From: Mesostigma viride
Lineage: Eukaryota > Streptophyta > Mesostigmatophyceae > Mesostigmatales > Mesostigmataceae
Assembly: GCA_009746045.1 (NCBI GenBank)
Contig: RPFO01000229.1
Location: 306,001-370,000, forward strand
Reading direction: 5' to 3'
Length of the DNA: 64,000 nucleotides
A model generated the notes under the pieces. That model was not told the origin of the DNA. It saw only the letters and a list, made by a program, of their open reading frames with translations, and made no database searches. Below are positions 52,000 through 63,973 of the stretch, piece after piece. The position numbers were made by a program, and so were the translations under genes. Positions within the stretch are counted from its first letter, which is position 1; each line of letters begins with the position of its first letter.

Positions 52000-52132
52000 A
52001 TTATTACTTGTTTCACTGAAATTATTGCAAGGAGTTGTTACAACTGGCATGGCATTTGTTTACAATCAACGGCTGCCTCCCAAGCTCAGGCAGCCAGGAA
52101 TTCAGGCTTTTGTACTAGACCAGCGGGAATAA

Positions 52133-52159
52133 GGGGGGGGGGGGGGGGGGGGGGGGGGG
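52133..52159. repeat. 27-base G homopolymer
   Basis: Uninterrupted run of G downstream of the Met-Gly gene within the TIR element. Length should be treated with caution because homopolymers are error-prone in sequencing. Confidence 0.85.
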
Positions 52160-53675
52160 CGGGGTTTGACGGAATAATTGAATGGGCTAGGCCAAAAGGC
52201 TAATTGTATGCAGTTATTTCGTTGATTTTACGTTACTTTGTGAGTTTGGCACCCAAGTGAGCAAACTCTTGGCCAACTGAGCAAACTCTCGGCCAGAGTC
52301 CAGACGGCCACCGACTCTGGGCTATGCACCCCATAGTGGTCTACCTGAGTCGGAACGCAAGGAGTTCTTCGAGTCCTAATTGCATAGCCTTGAGGGGGTC
52401 ACTCCGGCCCGCCACTTTTTGGTTATGCTGCTCGACGCCAATGCCACGCTCCCCGTGGGCACTGCTGGCAGTCGCTTTGCGCCTGCTGACACTACTGCTA
52501 ACGACAACACTCCCCTGTTTTCTGCCTTTTTGCGGGATAGCGGGATGGTTGCTGTCAACTGCCACTTCCAACGTCCCTCACAGGACTTGGTCACTTTTCG
52601 TGGCCCTAACGGCCGTCAGGCCTGTTTGGACTACGTGGTGGTACGGCAGTCAAGGTGCACCTCGGTCCTGGACACCTGAGTGTTTGACACGCCCACGGTG
52701 TGCATGCTCTGCATGACCATGCACCGGTTGGTGCGCGCGACCATTCGGCTCCGGTTCCACGTCCCCGTGCGCCGCGCCCCATTGGTCCGCCCTGACTGGT
52801 CTGCTCTACGTCCGGTCAAGGGAGATCCTGAGGACATGGACGGACGCGCCGAACACGAGCGGAACCGGTGCCGACGGGAGTACCTGTCGGCCCTGGGCGC
52901 CCGGGCGGATGTCGACGAGCTGGACAAGGGTGCCCCCAACGCCGCCATTTTTGCGGGCTTTGCGGCCCGTGCCCCGTTGCTGGCGGCCCGGCACCTGCCG
53001 GCCATGCCCCGCCGCCGCCCCGGCCCGCTCTATGTACCGCCAGGACCCCAAGGTCTTGGCCGCCCGGCCGCACCGCGCGCCTCAAGCGTAACCGGGACCC
53101 GCTGCAGAAACCAGTGCTCAAGGCCGCCCTCGTGGAGGCCTACGAGCACGCTCAGGACGCGGAGGCGGCCCAGTGCATCGCGGATGCCAAGGCCTGCCAG
53201 GCTCGCAACCAGGGCAAGGACATGTGGTATACCACCTCGACCGGCTCGGCGGCCGGCGGCAGCGCACCCCGGTGGAGCACACGGGGGACGGCACGGCGCC
53301 GGTCAGCCTTGACCGCTGGTTGCATGGCCCACAATGTTTCCTTGACCGGTGGGGCTCGCGCCCCCCCCCCCGCCGCTTCACCCCGGCCCCGAGATCGACG
53401 GCCGCCCGCCTCGGGGTTGCCGGACCCCCGCCGCCGCCAGCGCCCCCCTCCTCGGCCGGCCGCGGACTACCATTGTCGGCAACTTGAAGTCCCCGCCTTG
53501 CAGGAGGGCTGCCTTGCCACTGACAACGTCGTCCCCCCCTTCACTTAATTTGAAGGAATTGGACGTCCGGCGCACTTGCTCGCCTGCGGTACGATGCGGC
53601 GGTCGGTGCATGCCGACCACCTTTCTGCTGAGCTGCTGAAGACCCCTGATCCGGCGGTTAGGGATCTTCTGCTGG

Positions 53676-54322
53676 AGTTAGCATTTTGGGCAACCAATAT
53701 GCTAAGTGGATGCAGTTTGGAAAGACCTTTCCAACGCCGTGCTGACCGCCTGAAACAGACAAGGGACGAGAAAGATATGAGGTCCCGAAGTCCTAGCCGT
53801 CCGTGGCCGACTAGGGTACAGTCCTCTGGTATAGTGGACAGGACACGTGGCAGGCCGTGCCTGCACAGGCTTAGCCTGACTATCACGTGACTGTGGTCCA
53901 CGTAGACCAGAGGAGCAGCAGCCTGTGGCTGGTGGAATACAGGACTGGCACAGGTCTGCAAGGATACTAGGCCTTGCAGGCTTGTGACAGGTCCTGTACT
54001 TCCTAGGTTGCAGAGTCTAGGCAAATCCAGTTCGTCCTGGCTCTGCACTGATGCCAGTGGACGTTGAGGATTTGCTTGCCTGCCTGCACGTGCCTCGTCA
54101 CGCCGATGGGAACGAGGAACAACGCAAAGGATATAGCTTGGTCATGGGGGATGACCAGCTATCTTGGCAAGCACGAACCGAGGCTCCCACATTGGACGTG
54201 GAACCGCTCACCGTGGTCGTGGCTTGGTGCACGGGTTAAAAGGTTGCTGCCTTGCAACTTTGGCTCATCCCGTTGTGTGGCGTGAGAGACCAGGAACTCA
54301 CAGTTCTGGCTGCTCGCTAACT
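53676..54322 (+). repeat. 5' LTR
   Basis: 647 bp, starting AGTTAGC and ending GCTAACT, which form a 7-bp inverted terminus. This differs from the usual TG...CA. No primer-binding site for a known tRNA was recognised immediately downstream (CGTACTATTGCATTTC). Confidence 0.92.
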
Positions 54323-54353
54323 CGTACTATTGCATTTCTGTTTGCAAGGTTTC

Positions 54354-55324
54354 ATGTCGGCCGAGGCTCGGGTTGAGACACCTGAGTCATCTCCCAGGCG
54401 CGAAGCAGCTCCAGAGTTGCCGGCGCGCGAAACGCATTCTACCCCTATAATCACCCATCCAACGCTTCTACATTTGTGCAAGCGGCCTACGTTGCGAGGG
54501 GCCTTGCGGAAGGAGGTTGGGTCGCTGTGTTCGGTAACGCAGCAGGGCCGTCGGCAAACGACCCTGTGGTGATGAGGATTCGGGCGACGACGTCGCCAGG
54601 GGAAACAGGGCGGGTCTGCACGGAGCGCCTCGTCGCCATTCGCGACGAAATTGCTTCGTTGATCTACAGTTTAGAAGTTGCGTACCAGGGCGGGCACGTA
54701 ACCATCCAGGCGCTGGACTTAGCGCGTGAGACGCTGGGCCAACTGGTGGCCATCTGTTTAGGTGGAACCAGATTGTATAATCACTGGGTGGCGACAAGCT
54801 CGCTGGGGGAGGGGACCGACGCGTCACATCATACGGGACGCGCAGACGCGCGAGGCCGATAGCCCGTGGGATTCGGCCGAGGTGGTGGCTCAAACGTGTG
54901 AGCACCTGGTCAACATTCTGATCCAAGAGGCGCGTGGTCACGCCGATCACTGGGTGATCACTACGCGTCCGCCGGGCATTTGGTCGACCTTGGACACTCC
55001 GAGGTTGCAGAGCAGGCCAGGGGCGACTGGGCCGACGGTGACAGTCATCACCGGTCGGGACGTCTCCGACGAGGAGTTCCACGAGCAGTTCGTGGACCGA
55101 CCAACGGGCATCATAGCCCGTCGTCACAACAGATTGACGAGGGTGACGGCACAAACGAGGGATACTCAGCTCGGCGTAGGGCAGAGTTAAACATACCCTT
55201 TGAGCCGGAACACGATTTTGCTGAGATTGGTCGGGGTCGCGGAACGACCGGCGAGGTGGTGGTAGTCGGTGGGTCAGAAATCTTCAGTGGTATCGCCGTG
55301 GCAGTGCGCCTAGACTGCCGGTAG
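54354..55324 (+). pseudogene. Extra ORF upstream of gag
   Basis: Unrecognised. Overlapping frames (from MSAEARVETPESSP, through LAEGGWVAVFGNAAG and AQTCEHLVNILIQEARGHADHW, to FEPEHDFAEIGRG) read as one about 310-residue product if three small shifts near 54480, 54785 and 55180 are allowed. Mid-region helices with His and Trp but no zinc knuckle. It could be a leader ORF or a duplicated or divergent capsid piece. Confidence 0.45.
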
Positions 55325-55549
55325 AGCAGACAGCAGCCGGGAGGCCGGTGAGCCGTGTGCTAGGTCCTTACAACGCGGAGGAGGTCCGCTCAGTTCCACG
55401 CGTGGGGACACCGGTGGCACGCACAGCGCAGGAGCGTGAGGAGGAGGCAGTAGCTGGAGAGCAGCCAGCGGCTTCTTCAGGCAGCACCAGCGCTTGAGCC
55501 TGTTTTCCTTGTCTATCGCCTGTTTTGTTTTGCCATCCCACTGTATATA

Positions 55550-56905
55550 ATGCCTCGTGGCAAACCGGGAGACGGCGACAAGGGCGAGATGGAGGCACCG
55601 GCTGGGCAAGCCAGGAGCCTCGGCAAGACAAGGAGCAGCTGGTGGGGGAGGCGATCCCAGCCAGCGACGGCGATGGGGGAAAGAGACCAGGCAGCAAGAG
55701 ACGGCACGAAGACTCGGTGGAGGAGGCGCGCAAGGCGCGGGCGCTAGGGCATCTGATGCAATAACGGTGGCGAATGGGCAACCTGCCGTGGAGAAGCGTA
55801 AGAGGGACACCTCCGCTGACGGCAATGGTAAGAGGCCTCACGTGGATGTGCTCTCCCCTGTGCTTGCTGGCCCAAGTGGCGTTGTTGCTGTGACACCCAC
55901 TGTGGTGGAGCCGGTGAAGCGCTGCCAGGGTCGAGACCTCACATGAGTGCAGTCACGCTTATGAATGGACAAAAGCCTCTTAACCCACCACTAGCACAGG
56001 AAGCTCTAGACAAGTGGCTAGAGGACATGGAGCTGGTTGTGCTCTCCGTGGACCCCACTGTCAACCTAGTGCAAGTGTTTCACTCGTCCACGTGCAACAG
56101 GGACTCGTCAGAGCGTGTCAGGGAAAAGGCTAGGACTGGTGTCAAGGATAAGCTAACCTGGGCACAGTTCCTGGATGGGTTGAGGGAGGAGTTCTCTGAC
56201 AAGGTTCTCAACCTCACCAACTACTATAAACATCAGTATGACACCTTTGAGATAGTGGGTCCTGTGGCAGAGGAATGGGCTAGGCTCAACCGTATCAGGG
56301 ACAAGGGGGCCAAGTATGGCTTCCTGGTCACAGATAGGGCCTTGGCAGACTATTTCCTGGACCGTATGGGTTTGAGTGTGGATGGGAGGAACAGTGCCCG
56401 CATGTTTCTTAACCAGACTGATGGCTCCTTGCGTGCTCTGGAGCTTGTAATCCTCAGCATAAGGAAGCCAGATCCTGCCTGCAAAGCTATCCAGTCCCAT
56501 GGCAGCAATGCCACCTCCGCTGTGCAGGGCCAAGGTGATGTCCCCGGGTACCCAGCCCGTGATGGGGCAAGGCCCAACAAGCGTAAGCGCTTCAGGCGCC
56601 AGAGGCAGGGGGCTCAGGGTGGCAAGGGTGCAGGTTCCCAAGGAGGGGTTGGGAGCCAGCAAGCTGGTGGTCAGCAGGGTAAGGGTGGCCAAGGGCAAGG
56701 CAAGGGCCAAGCTCAAGGCAACCAGGGCAAGCAGGGTGGACAGTCTCAGGGAGGCCAGGGAAGCCTGGCAAGGGTGGGGCTGGGTCTGGGAAGAAGGGTG
56801 GAGCATGCTTTGTGTGTGGCAAGGAAGGTCACTGGCGTCGTGAGTGTCCTGACAGGAAGGCCAAGCCTGCTGGGGCAGGGGGCCAGTCTGGGCAGCAGTG
56901 ACTAG
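55550..56905 (+). pseudogene. Gag with CCHC zinc knuckle
   Basis: The N-terminal part (MPRGKPGDGDKGEMEAP..., 55550) is charged and shifted more than once before 55960. The main frame from about 55943 encodes a capsid-like region (EALDKWLEDMELVVLSVDP, LTWAQFLDGLREEFSDK, YYKHQYDTFEIV), then a Gly/Gln/Lys-rich linker. The knuckle CFVCGKEGHWRREC (56806-56847, C-x2-C-x4-H-x4-C) is in another frame because one base is missing near 56760. It packages element RNA in virus-like particles (family knowledge). Confidence 0.75.
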
Positions 56906-57264
56906 CTACATCATCCCCTGTAAATAGTCAATCACCCCTTGGGGAAGGTGTGTTGGATGTACATAAGGATGGGGGTGTGCCCCTTGTGCAGCACCAAGGG
57001 TGTAAAGATGTTGTTCTTCCACTGGATTGCAATAACAATGCTGCAGCTGAATTCCCTATGCCTCATGCAGGTGGTGGGTCTCCAGCAGGTGCTGGCCTGG
57101 AGGGCCAAGGACCTTGCTGGAAGGGCCTGGAGCGGTCCAGGGTGCAGGACCTGGCTTGGGGCGTCAGGATGGCCTGCAGGGAAGCCCTGGAACCTCAGGA
57201 GTGGATCATGTGTCCCCACACACGGTTCAGACGTCTCGCCAGGTCAGTACTGACAGAGTGCTGA

Positions 57265-58843
57265 GCTATGCTGAGGCTGGCCATAGATTGCATCATATGT
57301 TTGGGCATTCTGGGCAGGCAGCAATGTTTGCTTGGAAGCTAGGTAGGGAGCCTTTGTGGGAGGCATGCCAGGCTGCTGCTGAGAACTGTGGTTGCCAGGA
57401 GAATGCTGTTCACCCACCTCAGTCCCATGCTAGGGAGCCTGCTAGGGAGCGTGGCGACATCCAGATGGATATCCAGCATATCAGGGGCTTGTATATATTG
57501 GTGGGGTGGACAGGTTCAGCAGATACAGGCTGATAGACGTTCTGCCTGGTATGCAGGAGCACCACTTGTTGTTGGGTATGAAGGCCCTGATCCCAGGCTT
57601 TGGGGTGTGCAAGAGTGTGCAGGCAGACTTGCAGTTTGACTGTTTGCTCAAGCATCAGGACCAGCTGCCTTGTAAGCTGGTAGTAGTCCCCAGGGAGAGT
57701 CATGGGCAGCAAGGGGCTGTAGAGAGATCCATACGTGAAGTGAAGACAGTGGTGCTAGCAGCAGAGTCAGTGCCACTTGTGGCATCTGCCTTAGAGAGGG
57801 CAGCCTGGTGTAAGGGGATAGAAGAGCAGCTGAACCACAGGGTTAACTATTACTTTGATGGTGTGGCTGTCTCTCCCCTGGCCCTGCAGTATAGCTTGTT
57901 GCCTGAGAACGTGGTGCAGGCCAGTCTTAGGAAGGCAGATAGGTTATTTGCCCAGCTGAGACGTAAGGACAAGAACTGGAATGTGCTGAGGCCTCAGGTG
58001 GGGCTGAAGGTCAGGATGTGGAAGGAACCATCTATTCCAGGCAAGCGGGGGAAGTGGCAGGATGGGGTTGTCACTCGTGTGGAAGAAGCTAACAGATCTT
58101 GCCTGGTGGCTTTGGAAAAGGATCCAAGGCACGTGTACAGGTTGTCCTGGGCTCATGTCAAGGAAAGAAGGCCACATGCAATCTGGCCTGCAGACGGGCC
58201 AGGCCCTCCCAGCTGGGTTGAGGAGCCAGGCCAGAGCCAGGCAGCAGCAGCTAACAATCCTCTGGTGGTGGATGATGGTCTGTCCCTGCTGGAAGATGAC
58301 GAGCAGGAGGAGGCTGCTGAAGCAACTGTCACAAGGCCAGAGGGGACGGGGCAGCCACCTAAGGCCCGGGGGCCTCTCATGGCGGACGTCATCCGAGCAC
58401 TCATGCGCAGCAAACATGATCCCAAGGTATCCAAGCTCACGGGGTGGGGGTCGTGCTGGGCAGCTACAATGGAGGTAGATACCAACTCACAGGTGTCTGT
58501 CATCAGGGAAGAGGATGCTGTAGGCTTACAGATGTCCCATCCCAGTTGCCTTGCTGTGTCTGATTTCTCAGGAAAGGTGTCCATGAAGATCCTTGGGGAA
58601 GTGAGTGTGCCTATCTTAGGGGTGCCCACCACGTTCTGTGTGGTAGAGGGCTATAAGGGGCCTGCCATTCTGGGACAGAACTTCTTGTGCATGCCAGGGG
58701 TTACTTTGACCTCTGATGAGTTGGCACTAGAAGGCAGGGGCAGCCTCCCCCTTGAAAGATATCACTATTCCCAGGGTCTTGCAGTGGCGGTGAAGGCTGT
58801 TAGGAGTCAGCCAGCTGAGGGTCCTCAGGTCAGGAGCCCATAG
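57265..58843 (+). pseudogene. Pol: integrase followed by protease-like domain
   Basis: The integrase zinc region HRLHHMFGHSGQ ... CGCQEN lies at about 57286-57400. The catalytic core starts DIQMDIQH, with VDRFSRYRLIDV in the frame from 57506, and reaches the acidic block SHGQQGAVERSIREVK (about 57700-57750). A chromatin/SH3-like C-terminal part (LKVRMWKEPS, GKRGKWQDGVVTRVE) follows. Downstream in the same frame is a retropepsin-like segment: MEVDTNSQVSVI (about 58470; DTN in place of the usual DTG) and AILGQNFL (about 58665). Protease downstream of integrase is not the standard copia order. The frame ends at 58843. Confidence 0.72.
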
Positions 58844-60469
58844 CTGAGGACTTGTTGATAATCCCAACCACCTTTGATCCAAGGCAGTTAGGGGTAAACA
58901 GGTACCAGATAGCTGCTCACAGTCCTATTCCCTGGCGCCAGCTAGTCGAGATGATGCAAGCCCCAAGATGGCTAAGGCATGGACTCTTGGCTTTGTTGCT
59001 TCTGGGCATGAGTGGATAGTTTCCAACTGTGCAGAACCTGTGGATGAGCTGCCAGAAGTTCACCAGCTGCTCAGATTGATGTTTGTCCTCAAGCTCAAGG
59101 AGGTTGATGGTGTCCAGGTGCCACATGTCAGACCAGTTGTAACCGAGTATCATGGCACTGGCCAGTTGTTAGATGAGGAGCTCTATACTCCAGGGATGCT
59201 GCATGACACGTGGAGGATTCTGCTGTGTATATTTCTGTCTTTTCTGGTTAAGGGTGTGCCCTATAGCTCTGTGCTGATTGATTTCAAGAGGGCTTTTCTC
59301 AAGGGTGACCAAGATCAGGCTAGGCAGACTTGGAGAGATATCCCTCCTTTCTTTGTGACTGTACCTGCTGTATGGAGAGCAGAGATAAAGGCCAGGTACC
59401 TGAGAATTCTGAAAGGGTTGGAAGGTCTCAGGTCCAGTCCCATTATCTGGAGAAAGAGCCTAGAGAAATTCTTGAAGAATACTTGTGGGTTTTCTGTGTC
59501 TCCAGTGGATCCCTGTTTGTTCCAAGGGTCCACAATGGCCTTCCTGTCTTTGCCTCACTGCATGGTGATGACCTGCATCTCATAGGTCCACCAGACTGGG
59601 TTGAGGCTGTCTTGGCTAAGATCCAGAAGCGGTTTGAGCTGGGTAAGATACAGCACATGGTGGAGAATGAGCCTATGGTCTTCTGTGGCATGCAGGCTAC
59701 GTTGTTCCAAGCCAAGGGCTCGTGGTTCATCAGGATGGAGGGTGGTAAGGACTACCCACAGCAGATTGTAGATGCATTGCAGGAGCCCATCACGCAGGCT
59801 AGGTGTGCTACCATCAGGGGCATGCTGGCATGGCTTGCAAGTATATGTGCCCCTGACTTGCTGGTTCTGAGTCGACTTACTGATTCCCAGCTGGTTGAGG
59901 TGGGTGCTGAGAGTGTGGTGCAGGCTGTCATGATGTCTCCCCCTCTCATACTGGGTCCTGTGGATTTGTACAAGCCCCTTGACATGGTTCTCTATGTAGA
60001 CAGTTCTATGGATAATAGGAAGGTCACAGAGGTCAGGGGCAGGGCAGCAGCATTAGTTACCCTGGAGCAAGATCACACCTCACTTGTTACCTGGTACAGT
60101 CGGTTGCAGAACAGGGTTACACCCAGCAGTGATATTGCTGAGTGCAGGGCAATCTGTGAAGGGCTGCATACTGCTCTTTACTTGAGGGAGCTCTTCTACC
60201 AGCTATGTCAAGTGGCTTCCTGTAGGTTGCAGCTGCACACACTGGTGAGGACTGATAGCATGGGCATGGTGCAATTTGTGCACAGGCAGCTGGCCAGGAG
60301 CAGGGACCTTGACTACTTGTTGCTCAAGGAGATGTCCTACCTAGCTCACATTGAACATGTGCCTGGTGTGGACAACCCTGCAGATGCCCTCACCAAGCTG
60401 GAGGAGAAGGCGGAGAGGCAGTACCCCCTGCTCCGTGGGCTCATGGACCCCTTACACGGGCGGCCATAG
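58844..60469 (+). pseudogene. Pol: copia-type reverse transcriptase and RNase H
   Basis: Three frames are needed. RT begins in the +1 frame after 58843 (PWRQLVEMMQAP), continues from 58968 (MAKAWTLGF...) with motif A LIDFKRAFLKGD (about 59277-59312), and shifts near 59520 into the frame holding motif C LHGDDLHLIG (about 59555-59585; the usual Tyr before the variable residue is His-Gly here). RNase H shows YVDSSMDNRKVTEVRGRAAA, TPSSDIAECRAI and the terminal HVPGVDNPADALTK. The stop at 60469 completes pol. Confidence 0.8.
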
Positions 60470-61480
60470 AGACCAGGCCTTGCTTCAGCTTGGGTGCCCC
60501 CAGTGGGCTGCTTGACCAAAGTACCAAGTGGTGACTGGTGCTTACTGGTTGACAGCCGGTCCTTCAGGGTTAGGTACACCCTCCTGGACAGGAGTTGGTG
60601 TGGAATGTCACTCCTACCAGCTGAGAATCATGCCTGGCCCTCCCCATGGGGTTCAGAAGAGTCGCCAGGACTTAAGTCGACGCCTTTGGCCTCAAACAGT
60701 TAGGCCATGCAAGGGCAACCCGAATGTTGGTTCTTACAGGTTGCTGTATATATGTTTTCTAGTGCTTGTTTCCAACCTGTTGCTAATAAAGAACCTGGTT
60801 GTGTGACCATGTGGAACATGGTTGCCAGGGGGCCACATTCTGGGTTATATAATGCTTGAATAAAACATAATCATGTCATGTCATTCTCATGTTGTTCTCA
60901 TGGTTGTAATGTTTCTCTTGTGTAAAGTTCCAGGTCACCTATAAACCTGGAGGTTGGGGTGGGGTTCAATTCCCCAGCAGAGCCACAGCCTGGCATGAGT
61001 GATTCCTGGGCTTAACACCCAGTGAAGACATGGGCTCCCCAATAAGGCAGTATTTGTATAGGTGCTACCTGAGTCTCTTTGAGCATAAAAGGGAAAGGCT
61101 GGCCAAGGCGGGCGCCATAAGAACGGGCGCCTGTGATAACTGTGAAAGATCAGGAACTCACAATAGTACGTTCTTGGCATCCTGTAATCCCAGCCATTGG
61201 ACTAGGTAATGTGCCTTGACTTTAATCTAGCACCAAGTTCCCAAGGAAAGGTTGGGAGCTGACCAAGGGGTCAGGGGATAACCTGGGGTGACCTCTGATT
61301 CACTGGCCAGTACACCTAGCCTGGTCCAAGGGCAGATATGTTGTTACCCAAAGGAGGCAGGAACCTGGGCCCTCAAAGGTCTGATCAACCTCAAGGGACC
61401 AAGCGGTCTGTGGCTGAGTGGGCACAAGCAAGGTTAGGCTTGTTTCAAGCTGGTCCAGCTCCAAAAGAAGAAAGGGTTGG
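60470..61480 (+). other. Non-coding 3' part of the LTR element
   Basis: About 1 kb between the pol stop and the 3' LTR with no coding signal. It ends in the polypurine tract AAAAGAAGAAAGGG (61463-61476), the presumed primer for plus-strand DNA. Confidence 0.65.
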
Positions 61481-62126
61481 AGTTAGCATTTTGGGCAACC
61501 AATATGCTAAGTGGATGCAGTTTGGAAAGACCTTTCCAACGCCGTGCTGACCGCCTGAAACAGACAAGGGACGAGAAAGATATGAGGTCCCGAAGTCCTA
61601 GCCGTCCGTGGCCGACTAGGGTACAGTCCTCTGGTATAGTGGACAGGACACGTGGCAGGCCGTGCCTGCACAGGCTTAGCCTGACTATCACGTGACTGTG
61701 GTCCACGTAGACCAGAGGAGCAGCAGCCTGTGGCTGGTGGAATACAGGACTGGCACAGGTCTGCAAGGATACTAGGCCTTGCAGGCTTGTGATAGGTCCT
61801 GTACTTCCTAGGTTGCAGAGTCTAGGCAAATCCAGTTCGTCCTGGCTCTGCACTGATGCCAGTAGACGTTGAGGATTTGCCTGCCTGCCTGCACGTGCCT
61901 CGTCACGCCGATGGGAACGAGGAACAACGCAAAGGATATAGCTTGGTCATGGGGGATGACCAGCTATCTTGGCAAGCACGAACCGAGGCTCCCACATTGG
62001 ACGTGGAACCGCTCACCGTGGTCGTGGCTTGGTGCACGGGTTAAAAGGTTGCTGCCTCGCAACTTTGGCTCATCCCGTTGTGTGCGTGAGAAACCAGGAA
62101 CTCACAGTTCTGGCTGCTCGCTAACT
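61481..62126 (+). repeat. 3' LTR
   Basis: 646 bp, about 99% identical to 53676-54322, starting AGTTAGC after TTGG and ending GCTAACT before the GCTGG duplication. Confidence 0.93.
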
Positions 62127-63973
62127 GCTGGCGTTCTGCAACCGTGTTCTGCTTTCTGACGAGCCTCCGCCTGCTGAGTGGCAGACGGCCATCCGCGTCA
62201 TGCTGTACAAAAAGGGCTCTGCTGCTGACCCCGGTAACTACAGGGGTGTCTGCCTCCAGAGCGCCGCGCTGAAGGTCTTCATGCGCATGATGCATGCTGC
62301 ACAGGCTCCGCGCCGCGCTGGACCCACACCTGGGTGAGTCTCATGCAGATGGGTTTCCGTCGTGGTCGTAAAACACTGTCATGGCTGTGTTTGTCGCGCG
62401 CCGGTTGATGGAGGAGGTGCGTCGCCTTCCCCCTGACAGTTTGCCGCTGGTCTTCATTTTTGTTGACTATATCAAGGCCTTTGACACGGTCCTATGGGAG
62501 GCTCTTTGGGCCATCCTAGCTCTGGATCGAGTGCCACCTGCGTTTATTGCTGCCATTCGCCGACTGTATGAGGGCTCACAGGCAGTAGTGCGGACTGCGG
62601 AAGGCACCACCCCACCATTCCCCCTTAATTCACCACGGGGTGTGGCAAGGTTGTGTCCTGTCCCCATACCTGTTCATTATTGTCGTGGATCACGTCATGC
62701 GCCGGGCACGTGCGCGCTTTACTGCTCTTAAGGGGTTCGAGCCAGGCTTGGACATCCTTAACGTGAAAGAGCACGGCGGGGTTAGACCTGGTTACCGCCT
62801 TGCCGACCTGATTTATGCGGATGACACCACCCTCATCGAGAGCCCCGAGCACATTCAGACCTGGCTGGACTGTCTGGGCCTGGAGGCGCGGGCGGTGGGG
62901 TTGGAGATTATAGTGTCAAAACTGAGGCGATGGTGATTGCATGGGGCCTCCAGTACACCACCGCTGCATGCCGCGCCTGCTCGACGGGAAGGAGGTCCCG
63001 TTCCGCGACCGCTTCAAGCTGTTGGGGAGTTGGCTTCCTGACACTGCCGACGATGTGGACACCCGCATCGGCCTTGCCTGGGCCAAGCTCCGTTCGCTCA
63101 ACACGGTCCTACTGGCGCTCGAAGGGCCTGGGCGAGCACCGCAAGCGCATGCTCTTCAAGGTCCTCGTCCTCACAGTGCTCACGTATATGGCACCGAGGC
63201 GTGGACCATCCCACCCAAACTGGCAGCTCGGCTACTAAGACGGCACGGTTTACAGTGTACAGGATGCTCCGACAGGTCCTTAACGTATAGGGTTTTCCGA
63301 GCGTCCGTCATCAGAGTCTTTGTATCATGGCCTGCCTCGTATTTCGGACGAGATTAGGCAGCGTAGGATAGCATTTGTAGGACACCTTGCTCGCACCAGC
63401 CAGGTCGACACCGCCCTTGGTCTGGCCGGCCCCCAGCGGCTTGGCCAGCCAGGGCGCCACATTCTGACCTGGCCTGGCCCCGAGGGCATTCCCAAAAGGG
63501 TAGGGAAACCTGTCACCAACTACATCCAGATGTTGCTGGACGACCTAGTGGTCCCAGCCCAGTTTGAGCACCGCGTCCACTCTCTCTTCCGTCTTTGGAC
63601 TGCCATGCAGGACAAGACGCGGTGGAAGAGGATATTCAAGGCGCACACGGGCAACCCTGTGGCCAAGCCCGGCCCCTCCCCCCAAGCGGAGGCGGCGTTT
63701 TGATGAGTAGTGTAGTTAGGATTTTCTAGACTAGATAGCTTAGAGTTAGGATGGTTCGATTACGCGGCTTCCTCCACCCCATCCATCATGGAATATGTGC
63801 TACAGTGATCTCCCAACGGAGGCATGTTATAAGTTAATTTAATTTAATTTTAATCCATCCATCCATCCACCGAATTTGTCCCGAATTTGCAAGCATAAGG
63901 GTGAGGCTCTTCCGAAAATTGGCTCCGCCGTAGAGTTTCAACGGGCAAGTTGCAAACACGCACGTTACTTGAT

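Larger units (their letters stand above)
53676..62126 (+). mobile_element. Ty1/copia-type LTR retrotransposon
   Basis: An 8.45-kb element in LINE-A ORF2, with the 5-bp duplication GCTGG (53671-53675 and 62127-62131). The empty site is seen in the LINE at about 18440 (minus strand). LTRs 53676-54322 and 61481-62126 differ at about six positions in 646, so insertion is recent. The internal region encodes an extra ORF, gag with a CCHC knuckle, integrase, a protease-like domain, copia-type RT and RNase H, and a polypurine tract (61463-61476) abuts the 3' LTR. All frames carry small shifts, so this copy looks non-autonomous now. Confidence 0.92.

Noticed and set aside
63090-63105. 4-base difference (GGTC/CGGT) near 63098 as another palindromic insertion
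   Set aside because: It does not obey X-rc(X)-X exactly and would need base loss on both sides; not counted.
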